Source: Oscillospiraceae bacterium (GTDB lineage Bacteria > Bacillota > Clostridia > Oscillospirales > Ruminococcaceae). Taken from it: 64,000 nucleotides of DNA. The notes beneath the pieces were generated by a model, which worked only from the letters and a program-made list of their open reading frames with translations, was not told the origin of the DNA and searched no databases. Positions 31,327-39,957 of this stretch are shown here, piece after piece (positions within the stretch are counted from its first letter, which is position 1; the number at the start of each line of letters is the position of its first letter). The translations under genes and the position numbers were made by a program. The stretch covers positions 124,001-188,000 of the forward strand of contig JAGAUA010000044.1 of the NCBI GenBank assembly GCA_017847885.1, given 5' to 3'.

Positions 31327-32337
31327 ATGAATGATTTAATGGATAAAACAACTTCCCAAAGCAAAAATAATCTTCCGATAAAAGCTGCCGTGCCCGTGTT
31401 TGGGGCAATGCTGGCGATAATACTTTGCTTGTCGGTGACGGTTATAGTGCTGGCGGTAAATCTCGGCGGCAAAAAGGACGATGAAGCCGAAGAACCGACC
31501 GTTACCGAAGCATATGTCCCCATAGTGAACACACGGGTCTACGACTTCTATTCAGAGGGCGATTACGTATATTTTGACGACCCGTACTACGGAAGCGTGT
31601 GGCTGCCGGCATTTACGGATGTCCCCCGTCATACATATGATTACAGCGGACTCGTTCTCAAAAACGGCAGGTACATCTACTCCGAGGACGGCGTTCAGAT
31701 ATCTCGCACGGGCATCGACGTTTCCTACCACCAAGGCGATATCGACTGGGAAAGAGTTGCCGCCGACGGCATTGATTTTGTCATGCTCAGACTTGGATAC
31801 AGAGGCTATGAAAGCGGCGCGCTGAACGTGGACGGACGCTTCCACGAATACGCAAAAGGCGCGTCCGACGCAGGGCTTGACATCGGCGTATATTTCTACT
31901 CCCAAGCGCTGAATACCGAAGAAGCCATTGAAGAGGCAAACTTTGTCATGGAGAATATCCGCGGCTATGACATAACCTTTCCTGTTGTGTTCGACTGGGA
32001 GGTGGTGGAAGACGCGGCTGCGCGTACCAACGACATTGAGCCTTTCACCGTGACCGAGTGCGCTGCGGCGTTCTGCGATACGGTGTCCGACGGCGGCTAC
32101 ACGCCCATGGTCTACGGCAGCGGCAAATACGCCCTTTTCAAGCTGAATATGAGCAAGCTTGCAAACTACGACTTCTGGTTTGCGGAATACAAAGACGGTC
32201 ACACCGAGCCGAATTTCCCCTATAATTACACCATTTGGCAATATGCAAGCGACGGCACCGTTGACGGTATCGAAGGCGATGTTGATTTGAACATCTGCTT
32301 TGCGGATTACGGAAGAACTGCCGTTGCTGCAGAATAA
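31327..32337 (+). CDS. Membrane-anchored GH25 lysozyme (muramidase)
   Basis: Cleaves the beta-1,4 bond between N-acetylmuramic acid and N-acetylglucosamine. 336 residues: transmembrane helix (residues 20-45), a spacer of about 80 residues, then a GH25 barrel. The barrel opens with TGIDVSYHQGDIDW (Asp131) and carries the catalytic DWE motif (Asp223, Glu225), ending with WQYASDGTVDGIEGDVDLN. Start ATG 31327 is 10 bases from AAGG. A host wall-remodelling role is more likely than a phage lysin because of the anchor and the absence of phage genes. It precedes the aldose-epimerase gene by 19 bases. Confidence 0.9.
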   Translation: MNDLMDKTTSQSKNNLPIKAAVPVFGAMLAIILCLSVTVIVLAVNLGGKKDDEAEEPTVTEAYVPIVNTRVYDFYSEGDYVYFDDPYYGSVWLPAFTDVPRHTYDYSGLVLKNGRYIYSEDGVQISRTGIDVSYHQGDIDWERVAADGIDFVMLRLGYRGYESGALNVDGRFHEYAKGASDAGLDIGVYFYSQALNTEEAIEEANFVMENIRGYDITFPVVFDWEVVEDAAARTNDIEPFTVTECAAAFCDTVSDGGYTPMVYGSGKYALFKLNMSKLANYDFWFAEYKDGHTEPNFPYNYTIWQYASDGTVDGIEGDVDLNICFADYGRTAVAAE

Positions 32338-32356
32338 ACACGAAAGGAATGTTTTT

Positions 32357-33229
32357 ATGCAGGTCACAATTTCATCAGACAAGCTTAACGTTACTGCCGA
32401 CAGCTTCGGCGCGGAGCTTCACTCCGTAAAGGGCGCAGGCGGCACGGAATATCTTTGGCAGGCTGCCCCCAACGTGTGGAAACGCCATGCGCCCGTGCTT
32501 TTCCCCTTTATCTGCAACACCGCTTCAAAAAAATACACCTGCGAGGGCGCGGAGTACAGCCTTTCAAACCACGGCTTTGCCCGTGACAGCGAGTTTGAGC
32601 TTGTATCCTCATCGGAGGATACCGCGGAATTTCTGCTGAATTCAAGCGGTAAAACCAAGGAGATATACCCCTATGATTTCGCTCTTTACGTGAAATATAC
32701 CGTCTGCGGAAACAAGCTTTCCGTGGAGTATACCGTAAAAAACACCGACAGCAAGGATATTTTCTTCTTTATCGGAGGACACCCAGCATTCCGCGTACCC
32801 GTGGAAGAAAACGAAAGCTTTGACGATTACCGCGTGGAGTACGAAAAGCCCGAAACTATCATTCAGGAGTTTAACGGCAAAACCACGACTATTCTGGATA
32901 ACGCAAGGGAAGTTCCCGTGAGCCATGAGCTTTTTGCAAACGACGTGTTTATGAAGGAGCGCCCCAATTCATCGTGGGTGGCTCTTGCAAGCGGAAAAAG
33001 CGGCAGGAGAGTCAAGCTTAGCTTTGACAACAGCGGCTGTATCGCGGTGTGGTCGTCCTATTTCAGCGACAGCAGCATTACCGAGCAGGCGGAGTTTGTC
33101 TGCCTTGAGCCTTGGAGCAGCGTGCCGGTTTACTGCGATGATACCGAGGAAATAACAAAAATGGCGCACGCCGTTAAGCTTGCGCCGGATAATACATACA
33201 AGTTTGCATACAGCATTGAGATTGAATAA
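32357..33229 (+). CDS. Aldose 1-epimerase family protein (galactose mutarotase-like)
   Basis: 290-residue beta-sandwich protein of the galactose-mutarotase superfamily, nearest to the LacX/YeaD-type branch. Recognisable features are DSFGAELHSVKG near the N-terminus, APVLFPFICN, the SNHGFARDSEFEL loop, and the catalytic-type His in FFIGGHPAFRVP. It probably interconverts anomers of a hexose or hexose phosphate. SD AAAGGA precedes ATG 32357 by 8 bases; an ATG further upstream overlaps the lysozyme gene. Likely co-transcribed with the lysozyme gene; terminator follows. Confidence 0.87.
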   Translation: MQVTISSDKLNVTADSFGAELHSVKGAGGTEYLWQAAPNVWKRHAPVLFPFICNTASKKYTCEGAEYSLSNHGFARDSEFELVSSSEDTAEFLLNSSGKTKEIYPYDFALYVKYTVCGNKLSVEYTVKNTDSKDIFFFIGGHPAFRVPVEENESFDDYRVEYEKPETIIQEFNGKTTTILDNAREVPVSHELFANDVFMKERPNSSWVALASGKSGRRVKLSFDNSGCIAVWSSYFSDSSITEQAEFVCLEPWSSVPVYCDDTEEITKMAHAVKLAPDNTYKFAYSIEIE

Positions 33230-33239
33230 CGTAAGGACG

Positions 33240-33278
33240 ATTACCGAATAACATCGGTTCTTACAATCGGTAATTTTT
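33240..33278 (+). terminator. Intrinsic terminator after the aldose epimerase gene
   Basis: ATTACCGA (33240-33247) pairs with TCGGTAAT (33267-33274), followed by T's. Confidence 0.75.
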
Positions 33279-33280
33279 AC

Positions 33281-33354
33281 GGGCGGATAATATCCGCCCC
33301 TACAAAACGGCATACATATGTTATTTTATCGTAGGGGCGGCTATCAGCCGCCCG
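33281..33354. repeat. Paired GC-rich palindromes (REP-like), copy 4
   Basis: Unit B (33281-33303), GGGCGGATAATATCCGCCCC then TAC, and inverted unit A (33331-33354), GTAGGGGCGGCTATCAGCCG then CCCG. Lies between convergent genes. Confidence 0.92.
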
Positions 33355-33377
33355 TTTCCGTTTTAACAAAATTTAAA

Positions 33378-33404
33378 CCCCGACTGTATTTCTATAGTCG
33401 GGGG
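33378..33404 (-). terminator. Possible terminator of the small zinc-ribbon gene
   Basis: CCCCGACT (33378-33385) pairs with AGTCGGGG (33396-33403); on the minus strand a T-containing tract follows. Moderate support. Confidence 0.5.
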
Positions 33405-33418
33405 TTCGCTTTATCCTT

Positions 33419-33461
33419 ATACTAATTCCGTCAAAGCCATAGGTTTTGACGGAATTAGTAT
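33419..33461. repeat. Perfect 17-bp inverted repeat at the end of the zinc-ribbon gene
   Basis: ATACTAATTCCGTCAAA (33419-33435) and its exact complement (33445-33461), with a 9-base spacer. There is no T run. The right arm ends at the first base of the minus-strand stop codon of the 33461-33694 gene. Confidence 0.85.
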
Positions 33462-33694
33462 TATATTCTCCAACGGTGTCCGCAGCATTGGCACACCGCT
33501 TCGGAATGTGTTCTTGTTTTGGTTTTCGTCCTGCTGTTGGTTATCGCAGGAATTATCAGAATAAGTCCGCAGGTACACGCCGCAAGCAGCAGCCACATTG
33601 CCCAGCCAAGGCAGCCTCTGTGCTTGGTCTTGCTTTTAGTCTCCGTAACCGCTTGTATCGTTACATTTTCCGACCCGCATCTCATACATCTCAT
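33461..33694 (-). CDS. Small protein with two zinc-knuckle ends and a transmembrane helix
   Basis: 77 residues. An N-terminal CMRCGSENV half-ribbon, a single hydrophobic helix (LGWAMWLLLAACTCGLILIIP), a Lys/Thr-rich stretch, and a C-terminal CQCCGHRW half-ribbon. The two CxxC pairs could combine into one zinc site on the cytosolic side if the helix is a hairpin. I recall similar small proteins in Firmicutes, all without known function. SD GGGGGAGG is 5 bases before the ATG, which supports a real gene despite its size. Confidence 0.75.
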   Translation of the reverse strand: MRCMRCGSENVTIQAVTETKSKTKHRGCLGWAMWLLLAACTCGLILIIPAITNSRTKTKTRTHSEAVCQCCGHRWRI

Positions 33695-33795
33695 GGTATC
33701 CTCCCCCTTTGCTTAATATTATACATCATATAATATTAAATGTCAATACCTATTTGAAAATTTTTTCAAAAATGAAAAATGTTCAGAAATTAAGG

Positions 33796-33824
33796 TTGAT
33801 AGTCGGTGCAAAAAATGATATCAT
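33796..33824 (+). promoter_or_regulatory. Promoter of the aldo/keto reductase gene
   Basis: TTGATA (33796-33801), 17-base spacer ending TGA, TATCAT (33819-33824); extended -10. Confidence 0.7.
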
Positions 33825-33853
33825 TATCAAAATACTTTGAAAGGGGAATAATT

Positions 33854-34846
33854 ATGTTTATTGCCGACGAAAAAAGATACGATAAAATGGTCTACAACCG
33901 CTGCGGAAAAAGCGGTCTGAAACTGCCTGCGGTTTCCCTTGGATTTTGGCAGAATTTCGGCAACGGCGGCTGTTTTGCAAATATGGAGAAAATGGTGCAT
34001 ACCGCGTTCAATTTGGGTATCACCCATTTTGACCTTGCCAACAATTACGGCAGTCCCTACAACGGCAGCGCCGAGGAAAACTTCGGAAGGATACTCGACG
34101 GTATGCGTCACTACCGCGATGAGATGTGCATATCCACCAAGGCTGGCTATGATATGTGGGCAGGACCCTACGGCGACAAAAACGGCTCGCGGAAGTATCT
34201 CACCGCCTCTCTCGACCAGAGCCTGAAACGCATGAAGCTTGACTATGTGGATATTTTCTACCACCACGTTTTTGACCCCAACACGCCCCTTGAGGAGACC
34301 GCACTTGCCCTTGACAACGCGGTGAAACAGGGCAAGGCGCTGTATGTGGGGATATCAAACTACAACAGCGCCCAGACAGCGGAGATAATGGAGATATTCC
34401 GCGAGCTGCACACCCCGTTTATTGTAAATCAGCCCTCATACGCAATGCTCAACCGCTGGATAGAACGTGACGGGCTTGACAAGTTTGCCGAGGAAAACGG
34501 CATTGGACTTGCGGTGTTTTCGCCGCTTTATCAAGGCTTCCTCACGGACAAATATCTAAAAGGCATTCCTGCCGATTCACGGGTCGGCAAAGGCGCGACT
34601 TGGATAGGAAACGAGCTTGACGAAAAGATGGTTGCCCGTCTTAATAAGCTGAATTCCGTTGCCGAAAAGCGGGGTCAGAAGCTTTCGCAGATGGCGCTTT
34701 CGTGGGTACTCCGCAACAAGGCGGTAGCAACGGTGCTTATCGGTGCAAGCCGTCCCGAGCAGATAGCGGAAAACGCAGCCTGCATTGAAAAGCTTGATTT
34801 TTCTGCGGAGGAAATTGCCGAGATAGAAGCAATTCTCGGGGAATAA
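33854..34846 (+). CDS. Aldo/keto reductase, YghZ-like (AKR14 type)
   Basis: 330-residue NADPH-dependent aldo/keto reductase barrel. The catalytic tetrad is visible as Asp60 and Tyr65 (FDLANNYG), Lys96 (STKAGYD) and His138 (IFYHH). The segment GYDMWAGPYGDKNGSRKYL is nearly the same as in E. coli YghZ, an L-glyceraldehyde-3-phosphate reductase also active on methylglyoxal, so that activity is the best guess. Start ATG 33854 follows AAAGGGG by 7 bases; an in-frame ATG at 33806 lacks an SD. Followed after 19 bases by the mannanase gene. Confidence 0.9.
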   Translation: MFIADEKRYDKMVYNRCGKSGLKLPAVSLGFWQNFGNGGCFANMEKMVHTAFNLGITHFDLANNYGSPYNGSAEENFGRILDGMRHYRDEMCISTKAGYDMWAGPYGDKNGSRKYLTASLDQSLKRMKLDYVDIFYHHVFDPNTPLEETALALDNAVKQGKALYVGISNYNSAQTAEIMEIFRELHTPFIVNQPSYAMLNRWIERDGLDKFAEENGIGLAVFSPLYQGFLTDKYLKGIPADSRVGKGATWIGNELDEKMVARLNKLNSVAEKRGQKLSQMALSWVLRNKAVATVLIGASRPEQIAENAACIEKLDFSAEEIAEIEAILGE

Positions 34847-34865
34847 AACGGAAAGGATTACAGCT

Positions 34866-35888
34866 ATGAAATTTACAAAAGCAATTGCACTTATCTGTAC
34901 TGCGGCAGTCATGACCGGGTTAATGTCCTCCTGCACGGCCAAAAATGCGGCTTCCGAGGAGTCAACAGGTACAGCAGCAAACGGCGCTGTTTACGCCTTG
35001 TCCAACGAAAACGCTGACGAGACCACGCAAAAGGTGTACCAATACATTTGCGAAAACTTCGGCACGAGTATGCTTTCCTGCCAGCAGGAATCCACATGGA
35101 TGGGCACTCCCGATTACGAGATGGACTATATCCTCGAAACCACGGGCAAGCTTCCCGCAATGCGCGGTCTCGACTACATGAACGGCGATTTCAAGGGCGT
35201 AAACGAGCGTGCGGTCAAGTGGTGGAACGAGGGCGGTCTTGTGACTATCTGCTGGCACACGGGCATAAACGGCAAGGGTTATCAGGAATCCTTGGACGAC
35301 GTTCCCGACTTTGACAAGCTTCTCACCGAGGGTACGGATGAATACAACAAAATGATAGCCAACTGGGATAAGGCTGCTGCGGCTCTTTCCGAGCTTCAGG
35401 ACGCAGGCGTTACCGTGCTTTGGAGACCGTTCCATGAATTTGACGGCGGCTGGTTTTGGTGGGGCAAGGACGGCGGCGAAAGCTTTGTCAAGCTTTGGCA
35501 GATGATGTACGACCGCTACACAAATCAGTTCGGGCTCAACAACCTTATTTGGGTGCTTGGCTATTCGGGTGACGTCAAAAACGGCTGGTACCCAGGAGAT
35601 GATTACTGCGACATAATCGGCTCCGACACCTATGACAATTCCACCAACTCAAAGGCATGGAAAAGGCTGCAAAAAATAACGGACGCTTCCAAACCCATGA
35701 CCTTCCATGAGTGCGGAAACGTCCCCTCTGTTGAGGATTTCGAAAAGGACGGCTGCCTTTGGTCATGGTTCATGATATGGCATACCGACCATATCATGGG
35801 CAACGACCCCGAAAACCTCAAAAATGTTTACAATAGCGACAAGGTCATAACCCTTGACGAGCTGCCGGAATTTATTGCTAAGGAATAG
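34866..35888 (+). CDS. GH26 beta-mannanase lipoprotein
   Basis: Endo-beta-1,4-mannanase family GH26, 340 residues. Signal peptide with lipobox (GLMSSC, Cys about residue 20), a short spacer, and the catalytic barrel. Acid/base Glu191 is in WRPFHEFDGGWFWWG, and nucleophile Glu282 is in MTFHECGN. No carbohydrate-binding or dockerin module is attached, so it would act at the cell surface on short manno-oligosaccharides or mannan. The cellobiose/mannobiose-type epimerase at 57.5 kb could act downstream of it (inference). SD AAAGGA. Ends before a REP-like pair. Confidence 0.92.
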   Translation: MKFTKAIALICTAAVMTGLMSSCTAKNAASEESTGTAANGAVYALSNENADETTQKVYQYICENFGTSMLSCQQESTWMGTPDYEMDYILETTGKLPAMRGLDYMNGDFKGVNERAVKWWNEGGLVTICWHTGINGKGYQESLDDVPDFDKLLTEGTDEYNKMIANWDKAAAALSELQDAGVTVLWRPFHEFDGGWFWWGKDGGESFVKLWQMMYDRYTNQFGLNNLIWVLGYSGDVKNGWYPGDDYCDIIGSDTYDNSTNSKAWKRLQKITDASKPMTFHECGNVPSVEDFEKDGCLWSWFMIWHTDHIMGNDPENLKNVYNSDKVITLDELPEFIAKE

Positions 35889-35909
35889 ATAATTAAAAAT
35901 TTCAACATC

Positions 35910-35982
35910 GGGCGGATAATATCCGCCCCTACAAAATAGTTTAATACATTATTTTACAGTAGGGGCGGCTATCAGCCGCCCG
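35910..35982. repeat. Paired GC-rich palindromes (REP-like), copy 5
   Basis: Unit B (35910-35932), GGGCGGATAATATCCGCCCC, and inverted unit A (35959-35982), GTAGGGGCGGCTATCAGCCG. Almost identical to copy 4. Lies between convergent genes. Confidence 0.92.
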
Positions 35983-36008
35983 TTAATTTTATCGTATTAT
36001 GCCAAACC

Positions 36009-36500
36009 TTAAATAAGCTCCTTGAGCCTTTGGGCTACCTCATTCGGAGTACCCTCTCCGTTTACGGTAACAGTTGAATTTTCCTTGTAAACGGGAACGC
36101 GGCTGTCATAGATAAATTCCAGTTCTTCCTTGGTGTTGCTCATAACGATAGGGCGGTTTGTATCCCCCGCAATTCTCGAATAGCACGCCTCAAAGGGAAT
36201 TTCTATATACGCAACAATGCCGTTTTCCGCAGCGATCTCCGCATTTTCCTTTTTTAGCATAGCACCGCCGCCGCAAGCGATAACTCCGCCTTTTTCGGAT
36301 AACTCGCGAATTGCGGCGGTTTCCCTTTCGCGGAAATATTTCTCTCCCTTTTCCGCAAAAATCTGGGGTATCTTCATGCCCTCTTTTTCAACGATGTAGT
36401 CGTCCATGTCGATAAAGCCGCAGCCAAGCTTTTCTGCAAGCAGCTTTCCAACCGTACTTTTTCCGCAGCCCATAAAGCCGCAAAGATAAACAGCCTTCAT
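36009..36500 (-). CDS. aroK: Shikimate kinase
   Basis: Phosphorylates shikimate at O3 in the chorismate pathway. 163 residues with Walker A GFMGCGKST (8-16), DMDDYI, the FRERE shikimate-binding Arg/Glu motif, CGGGAML and the lid region (DTNRPIVMS). It overlaps the preceding alpha/beta-hydrolase stop by 4 bases, so it is the last gene of a four-gene minus-strand run. No other aro genes are in the window. Confidence 0.94.
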   Translation of the reverse strand: MKAVYLCGFMGCGKSTVGKLLAEKLGCGFIDMDDYIVEKEGMKIPQIFAEKGEKYFRERETAAIRELSEKGGVIACGGGAMLKKENAEIAAENGIVAYIEIPFEACYSRIAGDTNRPIVMSNTKEELEFIYDSRVPVYKENSTVTVNGEGTPNEVAQRLKELI

Positions 36501-37363
36501 ATCATTGCTTCCTTTCGGTAAACATTTTTCTCTATTATTTCAAGGAATTCCTCGGGTCTTTCCTTTACTGACCAGTGCTTGCAGCCTTTGAGGATGAACA
36601 GCTTTCCGCTTGGCACAAGCCTTGACGCAGCCTCACTGTCCTTTACGGGTACCATGCTGTCGCGCTCTCCGTTGACGAATATAACGGGCATACCAAGCTT
36701 TTTAAGCCGGTCGCCGTAGTACGGTATCGCACCCGTCCTGCCGCATGAGCTTCGCTGATAATCCTGCATGGACTTTCCTGCCATGTCGCCCTTACAAGCC
36801 TCAAGCACCTCATTCGTTATCTCGTCGGTTATCCTGCTTTTGTCGCCTATCAGCGAATATGCTATACACCACCTTGCAAGGCGGCGGCTTTTCGCCAGCT
36901 GTCTGTATTGAATCAGCGTAAAATCCGTCTTATGTATAAAAAAGCAGGAAAGCCTATGGAACGGAAGCTTTTTGGACAGTCCCCATGAGTCCACGGGTAT
37001 AAGCACTTCTACCTTTTCGGGATATTTCAGCGCATAGCCGATAGCTACCGCGCCGCCCATTGAAAGTCCTGCCAAAACAAAGCTGTCAAGCTTCAAAAAG
37101 CTTACCGCCTCGTTGACCGCGGCAATATGCGTGGGGTAAAATTTTTCTCCGCACATACCCTCGGGCTTTTCGCTTTTTCCGTAGCCGAGAAAATCCATTG
37201 CATAGACCGTGTACCTGTCGTCAAACCGCTCCATGACCTCTCTCCACGAGAGCATTGCGCTGTCGCAGCCTGCCCCGTGCAGCAGAAAAACGGTTCTCTC
37301 CCCCGTACCCTTTTTGTACATATGCACGGCGCCGTAAGAGGTTTTTATATCAAACTCCTCCAT
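36497..37363 (-). CDS. Alpha/beta hydrolase
   Basis: 288-residue hydrolase with oxyanion region LLHGAGCDSAMLSW, DFLGYGKSEKP, nucleophile Ser101 in AGLSMGG, acid in FVNGERDSMVP, and His in LKGCKHWSV. Substrate unknown. Longer readings to 37477 start inside the upstream gene and lack an SD; ATG 37363 follows AAAGGAG by 10 bases and begins MEEFDIKTSYG. It sits 4 bases after the unknown gene and overlaps aroK. Confidence 0.85.
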   Translation of the reverse strand: MEEFDIKTSYGAVHMYKKGTGERTVFLLHGAGCDSAMLSWREVMERFDDRYTVYAMDFLGYGKSEKPEGMCGEKFYPTHIAAVNEAVSFLKLDSFVLAGLSMGGAVAIGYALKYPEKVEVLIPVDSWGLSKKLPFHRLSCFFIHKTDFTLIQYRQLAKSRRLARWCIAYSLIGDKSRITDEITNEVLEACKGDMAGKSMQDYQRSSCGRTGAIPYYGDRLKKLGMPVIFVNGERDSMVPVKDSEAASRLVPSGKLFILKGCKHWSVKERPEEFLEIIEKNVYRKEAMI

Positions 37364-37367
37364 CGCC

Positions 37368-38027
37368 TTACTGCTCCTTTTCGTCATTGTCGGGAATATC
37401 GGCGGTGTACTCCAAAATCTTGCTTCTAAGCTCTTCCTCCAAACAGGAGTAAAACATCGCAAACAGCACGTCCGCAAAGCCCAGCAGGAACATATTCTTG
37501 TTGGTTATCTCGGCAAGGGACGGCACATTGGTATAAATGTAGGTCTTGTACCAATCCGCTGTAAACGGCGGTAGCTTCTTGCCCTTTCTCACCAGATATT
37601 TGGTCTCGAGAAAGGTCTCGGATATCATATCCTTGTAATTCGCCGCGCCCTTGTCCATGACTGCCGTATACAGCCTGTAAAGCTGGTCGTCGGTCATGCT
37701 GTCGTCACCGTTTTTCACCGTTTTCAATGTGGGTATGCGTACCGCAAGAGAATACACCATCATCGAAAGCACCCGGTTATACTCCTCGTTCTGCATCTCC
37801 TTGCAGGTCTCGTCGCTTATCCTCAGACCAAGCGCCTGCAAGCAGTCGGTGTCGGTGATATTGTTAAGCACAACTTTAAATGCGTCCTTGATGCTGACGT
37901 TGTAGAAGTCCTTGTCCGCAATGGAATAGATGTATTTCATCGCATTGTAAAGACTCACGCCGCCCTTTATTATAACGTCCGCAAGACCATTTATCGCGGC
38001 TGTTTCATTGATAAAAACCATAGTCAT
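37368..38027 (-). CDS. Protein of unknown function (219 aa)
   Basis: Mostly helical, soluble-looking protein with no signal peptide and no motif I recognise. It alternates hydrophobic and charged segments (INGLADVIIKGGVSLYNAMKY; LLGFADVLFAMFYSCLEEEL). An acidic tail (ADIPDNDEKEQ) ends it. The only good SD, AAAGGAG at 38061-38055, is 27 bases from the ATG with a 7-bp hairpin between them. It is encoded between the zinc-finger protein below and an alpha/beta hydrolase, and is probably co-transcribed with both. Confidence 0.7.
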   Translation of the reverse strand: MTMVFINETAAINGLADVIIKGGVSLYNAMKYIYSIADKDFYNVSIKDAFKVVLNNITDTDCLQALGLRISDETCKEMQNEEYNRVLSMMVYSLAVRIPTLKTVKNGDDSMTDDQLYRLYTAVMDKGAANYKDMISETFLETKYLVRKGKKLPPFTADWYKTYIYTNVPSLAEITNKNMFLLGFADVLFAMFYSCLEEELRSKILEYTADIPDNDEKEQ

Positions 38028-38061
38028 TACCGTATTCCGCGCAGGGAATACACACTCCTTT
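38028..38061 (-). promoter_or_regulatory. Hairpin bridging a Shine-Dalgarno site and a start codon
   Basis: Minus strand: AAAGGAG (38061-38055), three bases, then GTATTCC (38051-38045), a 6-base loop, GGAATAC (38038-38032), four bases, ATG (38027). If the hairpin forms, SD-to-ATG spacing falls from 27 to 7 bases, the optimum. Confidence 0.6.
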
Positions 38062-38084
38062 CGAAGTTTTGCTGCTTCCGCAGG

Positions 38085-39755
38085 TCATTGGTCGTTCTTT
38101 TTTCCGTAAGCGTCCTCACGGGTAAGTCTCTCCCATGAGGGCATTTTTATTTCTACCTGCTTTTTCTCTCTTTTTTCGGGAGCGACCTCTTCCTCCCCGT
38201 CCTGCTGATAGCCTGCCATAAACGCGTCGAAAAGGGTATCAAAGGTCTGTGGCACAAAAGGCTTTATCTCAACGCTGTCCGAGGACACCACCGTGCCTTC
38301 GACCTGCGGCACGCGGGGCTCGGGCTTTTCGGGAGCTGCCGCTGCTTCGGTATGGGGCGCGGTTTTCGGCGGAATAAAGTCATTCTCAACAGGCGCATGG
38401 GGAGTCTTGTTCTTTGCGGCAAGCTTGACCTCCTCGCAAAGTCTGTCGGAGTAATCAAGGAAGTCCTCGAACTGGCTCATTGTCGCCTCGCCTATCTTGT
38501 AGTTGCGCTTCATGTTGGAAAGATACTGTGACCATTCCTTGAATTCGTTTTCGTCAATGCCCCGTCCCACGCGCTTATAAAGTGCGTTGTATATCTTCTG
38601 GGAGCGCTTTTCCACCTCGGCAGGAACAGTCCGCTCCTGCTTTGGCTGTTCGGGAACGGGTACTGCCGCAGGTATCTCCTCTGCCTGTTCGGGAAGCTGC
38701 TCCTCGGCAGCGGTTTTAGCAGACATTGCAATGCTCTCGCAAAGCTCCTCGTACTGTCTGCGGCAGGTCTTGCCCGAGCTGTTGACCCTGTCGCAGCGCG
38801 GATTATCGTCGCTTACTGTGAAATATCGTCCGCAGCTTTCACATTGCCGCAGATAGACCTCTCTCTGCGCCATAAGCTCAAATTCCATATCTATCGCCGC
38901 TTTAAGGCTGTCGGGAAGATAAACCTCCGCAGGATTTTCGCGGATAGCCTCCATTGCAAACTTCATGTCCAGCTCTCCGGGACGGGACATATTCTTTACG
39001 TAATTATACGCGTCCATTGCGACTTGGTCACGAATTTTGGAGCAATCTCTCGCTTCAAGGTAGGACATATCCTGCCCCTGCTCCAGAGCCTCCGAAAAGC
39101 GGCGGTAAATAGCCTTTGACACCTTGCTCACCGCGAAAACGGCGTGAGGCAGAGTCGCAGGAGTACACATCTTCACCGAGGGCATGGCATTAACGGGGCA
39201 GCCAAGTTCGTTTGCCGCCACGGATACCGCCAAGTCGAAATATTCCTTGCGAATACGGACGGTCTCCGCATTTATCGCGGTATTTTCCGTGCCGTTTCCG
39301 AAAATGAAATTCACCTTGTTCCGCGCGTATTCCTGCAAACGCACAACACTTGTCCAGCGGTTCATAGCGCGGTTTGTCTTATACTCCGAAACTCTGCGGA
39401 ATATTGCGCTTTCGTACATATTTTTCGGGGTAATGCACCTTGCCCAAAGCTCCTCGAGACCGATGCGCTCGCTGTGGCAGATGTACTCGATGATGCAGTC
39501 GGTAACTATCTCCGAATAGTCGGAGCCGATGCACGCCTCTATGTAGGGGTGCGCGCGGCTTATCACGGTTTTTGCGTTGGAAATGATATGCTGGGGAAGC
39601 CTGCCCGTTTTGCGCGCGATGCGTCCTGCCTCGATACATTGCTCCCAGAAATAGGTGAAGTCAAACTCAATAAAATGAATGAGGGTTTTGGACAGCTCTA
39701 TTTTATAAAAATTATTGTTATTATTAACGGCAAATCTGACTGTGCGATTTTCCAT
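38085..39755 (-). CDS. Zinc-finger protein of unknown function (DUF6076-like)
   Basis: 556 residues. The N-terminal two thirds are helical. In the middle is a zinc-finger-like cluster CESCGRYFTVSDDNPRC followed by SSGKTCRRQYE, of the type seen in DUF6076/CGNR-like proteins. The C-terminal third is Pro/Glu-rich and low in complexity. I do not recognise a function; cytosolic, possibly nucleic-acid binding (inference). SD AAAGGA is 11 bases upstream of the ATG, and a promoter lies at 39832-39860. First gene of the run to aroK. Confidence 0.65.
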   Translation of the reverse strand: MENRTVRFAVNNNNNFYKIELSKTLIHFIEFDFTYFWEQCIEAGRIARKTGRLPQHIISNAKTVISRAHPYIEACIGSDYSEIVTDCIIEYICHSERIGLEELWARCITPKNMYESAIFRRVSEYKTNRAMNRWTSVVRLQEYARNKVNFIFGNGTENTAINAETVRIRKEYFDLAVSVAANELGCPVNAMPSVKMCTPATLPHAVFAVSKVSKAIYRRFSEALEQGQDMSYLEARDCSKIRDQVAMDAYNYVKNMSRPGELDMKFAMEAIRENPAEVYLPDSLKAAIDMEFELMAQREVYLRQCESCGRYFTVSDDNPRCDRVNSSGKTCRRQYEELCESIAMSAKTAAEEQLPEQAEEIPAAVPVPEQPKQERTVPAEVEKRSQKIYNALYKRVGRGIDENEFKEWSQYLSNMKRNYKIGEATMSQFEDFLDYSDRLCEEVKLAAKNKTPHAPVENDFIPPKTAPHTEAAAAPEKPEPRVPQVEGTVVSSDSVEIKPFVPQTFDTLFDAFMAGYQQDGEEEVAPEKREKKQVEIKMPSWERLTREDAYGKKNDQ

Positions 39756-39831
39756 TTTATGACCGTTCCTTTCTTTGGGGCAGTATGCCTTTTAAGCTTT
39801 TGGGATACGTCGGGTGCTTGTGTATTTTTAT

Positions 39832-39860
39832 ATTATATCACATCTTCCGATATTTTTCAA
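39832..39860 (-). promoter_or_regulatory. Promoter of the zinc-finger gene-aroK run
   Basis: Minus strand: TTGAAA (39860-39855), 17-base spacer ending TGTGA, TATAAT (39837-39832); extended -10. Confidence 0.8.
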
Positions 39861-39957
39861 TGACTGCAAGTAACTATTTTATTGAAATTTGTTACGCTTG
39901 CGTATTTTTTTGCCTATCCGCGAATAGTCATATACAAAACCATTTTGGAGGGATAAC

